Positions 12,501 to 23,250 of a DNA stretch of 64,000 nt are shown piece by piece. The stretch comes from Todiramphus chloris collaris (taxonomy: Eukaryota > Chordata > Aves > Coraciiformes > Alcedinidae): positions 33,987,766 to 34,051,765 of the forward strand of contig JANVCC010000021.1 in the NCBI GenBank assembly GCA_025345505.1, in the 5' to 3' direction. The stretch's first letter is position 1, and each line of letters begins with the position of its first letter. The translations under genes and the position numbers were made by a program. The notes beneath the pieces were generated by a model. The model saw only the letters and a list, made by a program, of their open reading frames with translations, had not been told where the DNA came from and ran no database searches.

Positions 12501-14981
12501 TGTTTAGAAAAGAAATATGTTGCTAAGTATGTTACTAGGTATGTAATCAGGCTTTTCCTATGCTCACCTAACTTAAAGTATACAAATAACTGTATCTTCC
12601 GAATTTCTGATCCTTTCTGGTGCATTGATATCAGTGCTGCATAGTGAAAAAAGGGATGGGCCAGATGTTTCTTTTTTTGAAAGAAAAAAAAAAAAAAAGA
12701 AAGAGTAGATGTAGGAAACATTTGATTGTGCAGAGACCCATGAACATGTGGAATAGCCTTTGAAGCATAATCATTGTGTCAAAAGCATTGGTATATTTGA
12801 AATAATCAAATTACATCCTAGGAGACATGCAATGCAAAAAGGGGCTTTGATGGGTTGAGTAATCTTTAGTCATTTCAGAAATACCTCCATCTTTTATGTT
12901 GTTTGGGTTTTTTCTTCTTTCCCTTCTCTGTGTAGGGCAATAGTTTTCTTTCCATCAGTTAGAAATTGTTCAGAGTATTGCACAGTGAATTAAATATTTA
13001 CAAGTTCATCTAGAAAAGTTCATAAAAGACTTTTGGTTTGCTCTTTTTTAAGAAAAGAAAAAAAAAATGAGAAAAAGAACCCCCAGCTAACCAGAATTTC
13101 TTAATTTTAAAAGAAAATTATATTCTGTATGCTGTGAAAATACTATATTTGATCTTTCTCCATAAGAAAATAAAATAAAGTCTTTTGGAAAGTAATGAAA
13201 CCACCCATCACTACTAATTTGTATGTTGATACAGACTGATCTGTGAAAAAAGGAACCACCTTAATTGTCTAACACATTTATGCCAGTCCCAGAGAAGATA
13301 ATGGAATGATTCATATAATTAACATCAGTAGAGTTTGGCTTATGTGTTAGAAATATAAATGGTGTTTGGAATGCTTAATAAGTACTCAATTATAAGGAAT
13401 ACTTCATAACCCTTACTCCTTTGTTGGTGTAAATCCTTAATGCTTTGCTAAAAATATTAGTATTGTGTTCTTCTTTTTGAAAGTAAATAAGCTAATTTTA
13501 GGAGATATTTCATAAAGTTAAAAAGAAAAAAAAAAATTACTGTAGCCATAAAATAGCAATATTTTTCATTTAAATTATGGGGGAAAAAAAAAGAATTTGG
13601 TTCTGTTTCTTATCCTCTATGTTTTTCAATTCTAAAGCTATAATTAATGACGAGTCCTCTTAATATTTAGTGAATGTTAACCATGTATTGTTTAACCGTT
13701 ATTTCATTCTGAGATAGAAGTTAAATAAATACTTAACAAATGCATAAACATTTGTTAGTTTGTTTTCTTCTTTTTTTTTTTTTTTTAATGGTAAATTCCT
13801 CTAATTTCTCATACACATACAGTACTTATTCCTGATGATTTAAACCATTTTTGCTGCTCTCCTTGCGTTGATATCCCTGCAACAGGCTACTTTCTCCTAA
13901 ACCTTAGTACAGTGCTGTATTTTTGTGGGTTAATATTTAGATTCAAAAGGAAATCAATTAACAGAAGCTGAGAAGCTAAGTCAAGGCATTTATCTTTTTC
14001 ACAGTTATCTTCTATTCTTAAAATTTAAGGAATAAGCAATATGCAGAATAATTTTCATTTCTCTGAGCAGCTCAGAAAACTCCTTGTTTTTTTTCAAAGA
14101 AATGCTGAAAAAATGTTGTCTTGATGGAAAAAAAGTGTTTCAAAATTATTTTTGCAGTTCTATCTCTCTCCTTAATCAACATAGTCAGTCTGGAAAGAAA
14201 GGGGGGAAAAAAAAAAACAAACAAAAGCTACTTTACAGAATTGAAACTGACCATGTTCTCTTGGAAGCTGAGTAAAACATATGCAGAAACTGGGGCCAAG
14301 GTATGTAGTGGATGCAAATTAACAATTTGTCAGGCATGAAGGAGGGCTGGAGAAAGGGCCTGAATTGACAGTAGAGAAGTAATAAAGAAAGAGACTTTGA
14401 AAAGAGCAGGACTACTGTTTTTGGTGACATTGAATCATTCAGTGTTCTTGGTAGTACCATCAAACTCTCCTCTCAGGACTTCACTGAGTAAAAGAGCACC
14501 AGTGAATGAGCTCAGGTACTGGATATGTATCTTCCACAGTGCTTAACTGTTTCAGGCCATTTCAGTTAAGTTTTTCTAAGATAATGACTTGGAATAGCTT
14601 GGAGCATGGTTCCCTTCAGTTATAGCTCCCAAAAGGCAATAGGATGCAACACAACAGGACTGATCCACTTCATCTCTACATGGTCCTCTAACATTAATGC
14701 CAGAATGCTCTATACTTTCATGCATGCTTATATGTTCTGAAGTCATACCCAGACATGCAACATGCAACCTCTCCCTTAGAAGCACTGCTCAACACATACA
14801 ATTGAAACCTAACATTTCAGACATTTTTGACTGAAAAACTTTAAAAATAGTAGCTATGACTGGGAACCTGTGGTCTGAACAGTAATAGAGTCTGATAAAA
14901 CATTATAATACAAAGCTTTATTGGGGCAGTAAGATGGTCAACAACATACCCATACAACAAATCACCCAATCACCGATATCA
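7540..14981. other. Long non-coding unique AT-rich interval
   Basis: About 7.4 kb with no gene, LTR or clear CR1 recognised. Low-complexity items include T29 at 9520-9548, G12 at 9797-9808, imperfect TCTA repeats at about 9964-10000, and many A or T runs of 9-16. About 7545-7790 is somewhat richer in G+C and could be a decayed repeat, but I cannot place it. Short ORFs such as 7905-8126 and 12135-12335 (plus) and 8565-8843 (minus) show no domain or splice context that would support them. On the minus strand AATAAAG occurs at about 14921-14927, just before the CR1, again without an identifiable element. Confidence 0.6.
9520..9548. repeat. Poly(T) run, 29 bases
   Basis: An uninterrupted T29 (A29 on the minus strand), followed about 40 bases later by an A12 run. 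No transposon body is seen on either side, so this is a simple homopolymer tract. Confidence 0.9.
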
Positions 14982-17680
14982 TAGATTCATAGAATTGTCA
15001 GGTTTAGAAGGGACCTTAAAGATCATCTAGTTCCAACCCCCCTGCCATGGGCAGGGACACTTCCCACTAGATCAGGTTGCTCAGAGCCCCATCCAGCCTG
15101 GTCTTAAAAACTTCCAAGGACAGGGCTTCCACCATCTCTCTGGGCAACCTGTTCCAGTGTCTCACCACCCTCATGGTGAAGAAATTCTTCCTAATATCTA
15201 ATCTGAATTGACCTATCTCTAGTTTTAATCCATTCCCTCTAGTCATTGCCTGACAGCCTAAAAAGTCCCTCCCCAGCTTTCTTGTAGGCCCCCTTCAGAT
15301 ACTGGAAGGCCACAATAAGGTCTTCCCAGAGCCTTCTCTATTCCAGATTGAACAACCCCAACTCTCTCAGTCTGTCCTCACAGGACAGGTGCTCCAGCCC
15401 TCTGATCATCTTCGTGGTCCTTCTCTGGACATTTTCCAGCATGTCCATATCATTTTTGTAATAGGGGCTCCAAAACTGGATGCAGTACTCCAGGTGAGGT
15501 CTCACGAGAGTGGAGTAGAGGGGGAGAATCACCTCCCTTGACCTGCTGGCCACGCTTCTCTTGATGCAGCCCAGGATACAATTAACTTTCTGGGCCACGA
15601 GGGCACACTGATGGCTTATGTTGAGCTTCTCATCCCCCAGTACTCCCAAGTCCTTTTCCTCAGGGCTGCCCTCAAGCCGGTCACTGCCCAGCCTATATTG
15701 GTGCTTGGGATTGCTCCAACCCAGATGGAGGACCTTGCATTTGGCCTTGTTGAACTTCATGAGGTTGGCACGGGCCCACCTCTCCAGCCTGTTAATGTCC
15801 CTCTGGATGGCTTCCCTTCCCTCCAGTGTGTCAGCCACCCCACACAGCTTGATATTGTCAGCAAACTTGCTGAGTGTGCACTCAATGCCACTGTCCATGT
15901 CGCTGACAAAGATGTTAAACAAGATGGGTCCCAGGACTGATCCTTTAGGGTCTCCACTTGTCACTGGTCTCCACTTGGATACCGACCCATTGACAATCAC
16001 TCTTTGGAAGCAGCCATCAAGACAATTCTTTTTCCACTGAATTGTCCATCCATCAAACCCATATTTCACCATCTTGGAGACCAGAATGTCATGTGGGACA
16101 GTGTCAAAGGCTTTGCTCAGTTCCAGGTAAATGATGTAGTTGCTCTTCCCCCATCTAGTGATGTTATGACCTACTCATAGAATGCCACCAGGTTAGTCAT
16201 GCATGATTTGCCCTTGGTGGAGCCATGTTGGTTGTAGCCAATCACCTCATCATTACTCTTGTGCCTCAGTAGTACCTCCAGGAGGATCTGCTCCATGATC
16301 TTACCAGGCACAGAAGTGAGACTGACTGGCCTATACTTCCCAGGTTCATCCACCTTTCCCTTTCTGAATATGGGGGTTATATTTCCCCTTTTCCAGTCAG
16401 TGGGGACTTCACCGGACTGCCTGACTTTTGGAATATAATAGATAGTGGTTTAGCAACCTCATCTGCCAGTTCCCTCAGTACCCTTGGTTGTATCCCATCA
16501 GATTGCATGGACTTGTGCACTTTCAGGCTCATTAAATGGTCACGAACCTGATCTTCACTTGAAATGGGCAGTTCTTTCATCCAGCCCCTGCCATTATCTT
16601 CTGTGACTCTGTGGGTGTGGCTGGAGCCCTTGCCAGTGAAGACTGAGGAAAAGAAGTTGCTGAGAATCTCAGCCTTCTCAGCATCACTTGTCACCAGCTC
16701 TCCCGTTTCCTTTCTGAGGGGGCCCACACTTTCCCTAGTCTTTTTTTTGCCATTGATATGCTTATAGAAATTTTTGGCATTTCCCTTCATCTCCCTGGGT
16801 AGATTTAATTCTAACTGAGCTTTAGCTTTTCTAACCAGGTCTCTTGCTGCTTGGGCAGCTTTCTTGTATGCCTTCCATTCTAGATGTCCTTTTTTCCACT
16901 CCTTGTAGAGTTTCTTTTTGTATGGCAGCATGTCCAGGAGCTCCTTGTTCATCCAGGCAGTTCTCCTAATATTCTTTTCTGCCTGTCTCTTTGTCGGTGT
17001 AGTTTGCTCCTGGAAACAGAGAAGGTGATCCTTGAATCCTGACCAGCTGTCCTGGGCCCCCCTACCCTCTAGGGCTTTGCCCATGGCGCTTTGGCCAGCA
17101 GATCCCTGAAGCAATCGAAGTCTGCACACCTAAAGTCCAGAGTTATAAGCTTGGAATACACCCTCTTAGATGCCCTGAGGATCTTAAATTCTATCGGTTC
17201 ATGGTCACTGCAGCCAAGGTTGTCCCCGAGTTTCACATCAGTCACCAGCCCTTCCCTTTTGGTCAGAACAAGGTCCAGCATAGCCCCTTTCCTTGTCGGT
17301 TCCTCTACCATTCAGAGGAGGAAGTTATCATTTACACACTCCAGGAACATCCTGGATTGCTGGTGCCTTGCTGTTTTGTCCCTCCAGCAGATGTCAGTGT
17401 GGTTAAAATCCCCCACAAGGACCAAGGCCTGTGAATGCAAATCCATTTCTATCTGCCTGTGGAAGGCCTCATCCTCTGCTGATCAGGTTGCCTGTAGCAG
17501 ACCCCTACTGCAACATTACCTTCCCCTGTCTTCCCTGTAATCTTAACCCATATGCTCTCAACCAGCTCATCATCCTTCCCCATATGTAACTCCATGGATT
17601 CTAGCTGGTCACTGATGTAGAGGGCAACACCTCCTCCCCTCCTACCCTTCCTGTCCTTCCTGGAGAGCTTATATCAGGAT
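14982..17680 (-). mobile_element. CR1 LINE, 5'-truncated, 2.7 kb (minus)
   Basis: The longest contiguous CR1 here. On the minus strand it reads: C-terminal two-thirds of the endonuclease domain, RT domain, 3' untranslated region, then the tail 'attctatgaatctatga' at about 14982-15000. The conserved terminal block (ggggttggaactagatgatc on the sense strand) lies at about 15022-15045. The 5' end is cut within the endonuclease, near the coding for RRGGGVALYIS (about 17640). No TSD is evident, which is usual for CR1. It appears inserted into, or next to, unrelated unique DNA. Confidence 0.93.
15338..17660 (-). pseudogene. CR1 ORF2 remnant (endonuclease + reverse transcriptase)
   Basis: Decayed ORF2 of the CR1 above. 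Sense-strand order is as follows. The endonuclease part has the GDFN motif (17402-17413) and the catalytic SDH motif (17201-17209, in the context SDHEPIEF). A linker and RT N-terminal part follow in another frame (16377-17129). Then comes a segment with [11 protein letters not shown] and [14 protein letters not shown] (16171-16353), and an RT core in the frame 15338-16072. Three frames are used, so at least two frameshifts occurred, and the endonuclease part contains a stop. The RT catalytic box reads FADN instead of FADD, and TSGVPQGS is changed to TSGDPKGS. The enzyme would be inactive. Confidence 0.9.
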
Positions 17681-18300
17681 CATAAGAGATGGTATGGCTG
17701 CGGCAGAGTCCCAGGGATGCTTAATAACCTGATAATCTGTCAGTGACAACCAGACATGCAAATGCCTTTTGAGTGCATGCAAGAGTGGTGCTGCACCTTG
17801 ACTCCACCAGTGTGAGTTGAGAGAATCTCACCTTACATGGATAATGTGATTGACATCCTGCCCATGCTCCTGATACTGATAGAGTGTCAAAGCATCAGGA
17901 CGCAGGGTGTTGGCAATCTGTCTATGACAATTATGTTGGTCAAGGCGCAGAGTATTAGGAGTCAGGGTATCAGTACTGCATGAACCAAGATGAAATTTCA
18001 ACTAACATTACTACATTATAGATGCATCCAATCAGCTATAAAAGGGATGTGTTATACCTAGCCTCGACTTGGGTTTACCCATGACACTTATGCCTGGAGC
18101 CAAGGTCTAGTCCCTGCCTTTGTTTTATTTATCAATATAAAATACAGGCATAGCCAATCACAGGCGTAGCCTCGGGTTCAAACTTTGTCTCATTAATCAA
18201 AGTAGAAACTTTAAGCTCAGTTCACATAACTCAGGTACTGCCAAACTCACCAGGTTATGGTTATGGACTACAGGCTACAGCTATCTTAATTTCTCCTTCT
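17681..18300 (+). other. Unassigned sequence with LTR-like promoter motif
   Basis: Beyond the CR1 5' end lies about 0.6 kb of moderate G+C that I cannot name. It contains CCAAT at 18028-18032, followed 4 bases later by TATAAAA at 18037-18043, a spacing common in retroviral U3 regions. I could not find the TG...CA ends or a TSD, so calling it an LTR is only a suggestion. No ORF of note. Confidence 0.35.
18028..18043 (+). promoter_or_regulatory. CCAAT + TATAAAA motif pair
   Basis: CCAATCAGCTATAAAA reads as a compact CCAAT box and TATA box in plus orientation. The pair could also occur by chance in AT-rich DNA. Nothing downstream resembles a gene, so a decayed LTR or an unannotated non-coding transcript is the most that can be suggested. 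Confidence 0.35.
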
Positions 18301-19004
18301 AGAGATTTTATATTTTATATTAATAATTAAATAGTAAATGCCTGTAAGAAAAAAAATGCTTCACATACCCCAAAAAAATATTTTAACTGTCAAAGGTAGA
18401 ATTCTGAATAATGACACTCTTTTTTTTTTTTTTTTTTTTTGTGGGCCTGACAACAATCTCTGTTGTCTCCTTTCACAGGACTGTTTCGTTTAATGTAAGT
18501 GGGAATTAAACTTCTAAATCATATAGGTAGCTTATAAAAAAGTGTATCATCAGACAAGTTTCCTGAGCTCAATACAATGATTAACCTTGTGGTAGCTACC
18601 TGTATACTTGAAAGTTATATTGAAAATAACACCAGAAAGAAATGAAATGACAAACTGCTCCATGACAAGCCAAAGAGAATCTTTTATTCTTATTTGAACA
18701 TTGCTGACAGCATGAACTATAAAGAAAATAAGAACTGTGTTGTAGAAAGCATTTTTCATTTTCATTTTTCATTGAATAGTTTAAAATATGTTTCCATTTC
18801 ATGTAGTTTGACCAAAAAAATTTCATCTGGCTTTGAGACTCACTTCCTAGTTGTTAAAATAACTAAGTTAAACCAGGTCTTCTGAAAATCCATCATAATA
18901 TATCAGTTATACTATCTGCACAAACATAGTTAGATATTATCAAAACGTTTGTCTTAAGGACGAGTGGAAGACAGCTAAGACCAATGACAGTGAATTAATT
19001 TATT
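18301..19004. other. Non-coding unique sequence with T21 run
   Basis: AT-rich sequence with T21 at 18420-18440. Opposite-strand short ORFs at 18550-18885 overlap each other and have no recognisable domain. Nothing else seen. Confidence 0.6.
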
Positions 19005-19680
19005 CAGCCCTGTGGAGAAGGACTTGGGGGTATTGGTGGATGAAAAACAGAATATGAGCCAGCAACATGCACTTGCAGCCCAAAAATGCAATTACATCCT
19101 GGACTGTATCTAGAGAAGTGTGACCAGCAATTCAAAGCAGACCTGCTCTACTCTGATCTCATGAGACCTCATCTGGAGTACTGTGTCAAGCTCTGGTGCT
19201 CCCAACATAAGAAAGTCATGAACTTGCTTGAGTGGGTCTACAGGAGGGCCACAAAGATGATCAGGGATCTGGAGAACCTCCTTTATGAAGACAGGCTGAG
19301 AGAGTTGGTGTTGTTCATCCTGGAGAAGAGAAGGCTCTGGAGAGACCTTATAGCAGCCTTCCAGTACCTAAAGGGGGACTACAGGAGAGAATGGGAAAGA
19401 CTGTAACAGGGAGTGTGGTGACAGGATGAGGGTTTTGAACTGAAAAAGTAGATTTAGATTAGATATTAGGAAGAAATTCTTTACTGTGAGGGTGATGGGA
19501 CACTGGAACAGGTTGCCCAAAGAAGTTGTGGATATCCCATGATTGGAAGTGTTCAAGGCCACACTGGTTGAGGCTTTGAGAAACCTGATCTAGTGGAAGG
19601 TGTTCCTGCCCATGCCAGGGGAGTTGGAACTAGATGATCTTTAAGGTCCCTTCTGACACAAACCTATGATTTTATGAATT
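19005..19680 (+). mobile_element. CR1 LINE 3' fragment (plus)
   Basis: A 5'-truncated CR1 of about 0.68 kb. It starts within ORF2 at the coding for [17 protein letters not shown] (about 19013). It runs through the end of ORF2 (open stretch 19086-19406, including [14 protein letters not shown]) and the 3' untranslated region with 'gaaacctgatctagtggaag', and ends with the degraded octamer tail 'cctatgattttatgaatt' at about 19664-19680. There is a stop before the open stretch and at least one frameshift. Same general type as the 15-kb copy. Confidence 0.9.
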
Positions 19681-22600
19681 ATGAAACTGCAGAATAGGAT
19701 AGAAATCTGGATTGGGAAAAGTAGTGGATACTAGCAGACCTAGCTATTGACAATTAAAGAAATAGCAGAAATCAGTCCAACTACCTCTTACTGTCTTCTC
19801 ACTGAGTATAATTAAGGTGTGAATCTCCTTGTAACAAAGCATTGTGGTTGTTAAAAATTTATGGGGGACATAATTCCCTTGATGACCATTAAAAATGAAA
19901 AATATAACTTCAGGCTTGGGAATTTGCAGATTGCTGGAGGCTGGCTGAATAGCCTGGGAAAATATCACTCCATGTGGGTCCTATTACTGTGCTGCTTCAC
20001 AGTAATCTCTTTTTAGCTACACAGAACACTGGACTGATGGGCCTCTGGGCTGACATGCTGTATAGTTTGGTCATTTATCTGTTCATTTGCAATTGTCATT
20101 TTTTTTCGTAGCTGAGCTTTCCATAGAAACAAGAAGTTTTCTGACAGTGTATGCCTGTGGATTCTGAAGATATCAGGGCAGAATAAAGCTGCACTCTATT
20201 TTCAATTAAGGGATAATAGTTCCCTCCTGAAGATTTTTCAAGTTGTCAGTCAGCCTAGCCTTCTGCTTGGAAAATCTCTTGTAAATTGCATTAATTGTCT
20301 ACATCACCTTACAAAGTTTTACCTAGTTTTAATCACTAAAAGGCAGACATACTGTTGCTGAAATCAGTGACACCATTATATGCTTAACAGCAACAGTGTT
20401 TGTGGTGTGAAAACAGGCTGAGAGTGACCTTTGTTTTAGAAAAGAAGCTATCAACTATTGAGTATCACCTGGTGGTGTAAATGCTTAAGCAATGACCTTA
20501 AGCTGGTTTCAACCCATGTATTCCTTCTTAGTGACTGTATGCTGAGCATTGTGACAGTGAGCCTATCATGGAGACCAGTAATAGGAATTCCACTGGTATT
20601 GTGATTGAACTGTGTACTGCAATTGTTGTATTTTGCTAAGTGTCATGCATTATATTTTGTATCACTCTGCTAAATCAGAAGCCTCATGTAACATCAGCTA
20701 TCTTCAAAATAAGTAAATTTGATATTAATCTGTACACCCTCCACATATGAAATATCTAAAAGAATCTGCTCAGAGAATATTTGACTCTTTTTTCTTTCTT
20801 TGTCTGCCTTAAAGGCAGAGGAAATAGATATGAAAGAAGATAGAATATTTCTTTATTTTTGGAATATATATATCTTAAAATTCAACCTGTTGCATTGGTG
20901 TTAATAATTCAGTTCCCTTCAGAGAAAACATCTTTCTAGTTTTAACATTTTTATACATATTATACTTTAAATGAAATCTAGTAGCAATTTGTAATTGTTA
21001 CAAAAAGCAACTCAACTTTGTGTTGGGCAACACATTAATACTTTGAAGGAACTTCTAAGAAAATCCATAGAATAATTAAATTGTTAACAGCTAATAGCAT
21101 CAAAACAAATTTTGCTGGTCAACATAATTGCCTCAGCAGGAAAAAGAAGTATCATTATTGCTTTCTGAAGTTCAATGCAGTTTCCATTCTGTGCACTCTT
21201 TGATTTTCTAACATATTACTTTGAAACCTATGAGCTGAGACACTCATTACTTTTGACTACAAATGGCTGCAGAATTGATGGGAAAGCTGATTTAGACAGC
21301 ATACTCAATAAAAAGCCCCTTTTAAGATATTTTAGTGATAAAATCTTAGTGACGAAGAATCCATGTGTCTTTCCTGCATAATATAAAAACAGAATTCTGT
21401 TGTTCAGTTTTCACTTCACAAGGACGAAGAGGTAGGTTTGAAGATTATAGTCACATCTCCAACATGATGATACTCACTTTAAAAACATCTGTAATGTACA
21501 CAGAAGTATATCTCAGTATTATTTAAATTCTTATCATAAAGGTGTTTGTGTGTGTTCAAAGTAGAGTAAAAGAAAAAAAGGTGCAAACAGAAAAATTAGA
21601 TCTGAGAAACCAAGGGGATAAAAGTGTAGTGGCAGTTTCTACATATGAAACATGAGCATACAAAAAAAAAAAATATCAAGAGAATCAAACTAATAAATAT
21701 TTATACAGTATTCCATTTATTTCTTTTCAATCAGGTAAAGCAATCAAGATGTTAACAGGTAAAGTGAACTCTTAATTTACTGTAGAGGCTGATTTACAAA
21801 ACTGATTAAAAATTGGTTTTACCTAGCTTGTTTGTAGAGAATCTCTATCTCTGTAGAAATATTTAATCCATCTCTGAATTCATCCTATGAATCATCACAC
21901 TTTTCTCTATTCAGAAAATTGTTAAATGTTTTTTAAATACAGAACTGAATAAGCATAACTCACACATATGTCAGAAAAGGCCATATTCCCTATAATATTT
22001 TCATTGTCATTACAACTTAAGTATAGTACATATAAAAAAGAAATGGCATATTTAGTTCAGAGATGAAAAACATCATTTTGATTGTTTACATGCATTGGAA
22101 GAGTAGACTAGAAGATTTATCTTTACAAGTAAAAGGAAATTACAGGTATATTATCAAATTTTCATAATTCAAAACATCCTCTGCAATATGAGGTTTTTCA
22201 TCCTTTTTGTTCACCTCGACAGACTACATCAGAATACTGATGTAAAGAGACAAAATCTGCATTTATATGTTTCAGTAAAAAAATACAGAATCTGTGTGAT
22301 TTCTGAATAAATGTATTAGTTGTAAGCAACAGATAAAACTGAGTTCAAAAGTCTTTGTCATAATGACATCAAAGCAAAGAACATACACTATTATTGCTTT
22401 CTGTATTTTTTTGGGGGGGGACTATTTTTTTTTTTAACGGTATTATTATCCACTCTGCATTATTTTTCTGGGTTTCATGTTTTTTGGAACCTTATGAAGT
22501 ACATCATCAGCCCACAAAACACAAACTCTGGACTACTGAAATATACTAGACTTATATATAAAACCTCTAAAGTCACTTTGTATCTTTTATTTGCTGGGGT

Positions 22601-23119
22601 GGGAGGACGTATTGTGGAAATATTTTATTTCTTCTCTTCCATCTTATTTTGTCCAATAAGCTTTTCTTTTATTATCTGTTATAAATTATCATACTTAAAT
22701 CCAGTATCGTGAAGGATAATTACAAAATTATGCTTGAGGATGTAGTTGTATCAAATAGTTAATCTGGTAACAAAAGATAATACAATCCTTCAAATCCAGC
22801 ACACTGTCCTGTGGTCTGATTTATCTTTCAGGCTAAAAATTGCTGTACACTACGTAGCCTTCCTTTATTTTTGCTGTTCCACTCCTTTATTTCCCTTATT
22901 CCTCTCTTCTATGCTTTTTTTCCTCACAAAGAGGAGCTGTTCTGGCAATAGTTGACAAAAAATAACAGAAAGGCAACTAAAGTTTCTCTTATACAGGAAC
23001 AGATTATAAGATAAATATTTCTGGATACGTATACAAGATACAGATAAGAGGAAAAACATTTTCAATATGACCTACCCGTAACTCAGAAAAGGTTGACCAT
23101 ACATGTTGAGTTCATCCTT
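19681..23119. other. Non-coding unique sequence
   Basis: AT-rich, with no gene recognised. The ORF at 21175-21381 (68 codons) has no known domain and no coding context. G8 followed by an AC break and T-rich sequence lies near 22412-22436. A possible very old repeat tail is listed separately at 19985-20075. Confidence 0.55.
19985..20075 (+). repeat. Possible very old CR1-type 3' end
   Basis: The run 'actggactgatgggcctctg' and the following 'ggctgacatgctgtatag' resemble the 3' end of old amniote CR1 elements (ggatactggactagatgg... type). No tail repeat survives and only about 90 bases can be compared, so this is tentative. Confidence 0.35.
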
Positions 23120-23250
23120 GGTGATAATGAAAACTCATCCAGACACAGACCTGAGCAACTTGTTCTAGCTGACACTGATCTGATCAGGGTTGGGACTAGC
23201 AGATATCCAGAAGTCCCTTCCAACCCCATTAACCCATGACTCTATATCCC
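23120..23250 (+). mobile_element. Old CR1 LINE 3'-end fragment (plus)
   Basis: Sequence such as 'gatctgatcagggttggga', then 'agaagtcccttccaacccc' and 'catgactctat', matches the CR1 terminal block and the start of its tail, with substitutions. Only the last ~130 bases are present. High divergence implies an old, strongly 5'-truncated copy. Confidence 0.65.

Noticed and set aside
15611-16040. Plus-strand ORFs of 109 and 140 codons
   Set aside because: Antisense of the minus-strand CR1 RT, which shows the real RT motifs.
21175-21381. 68-codon ORF with mixed composition
   Set aside because: No known domain, no splice sites or neighbours supporting a gene; this length is expected by chance in 64 kb.
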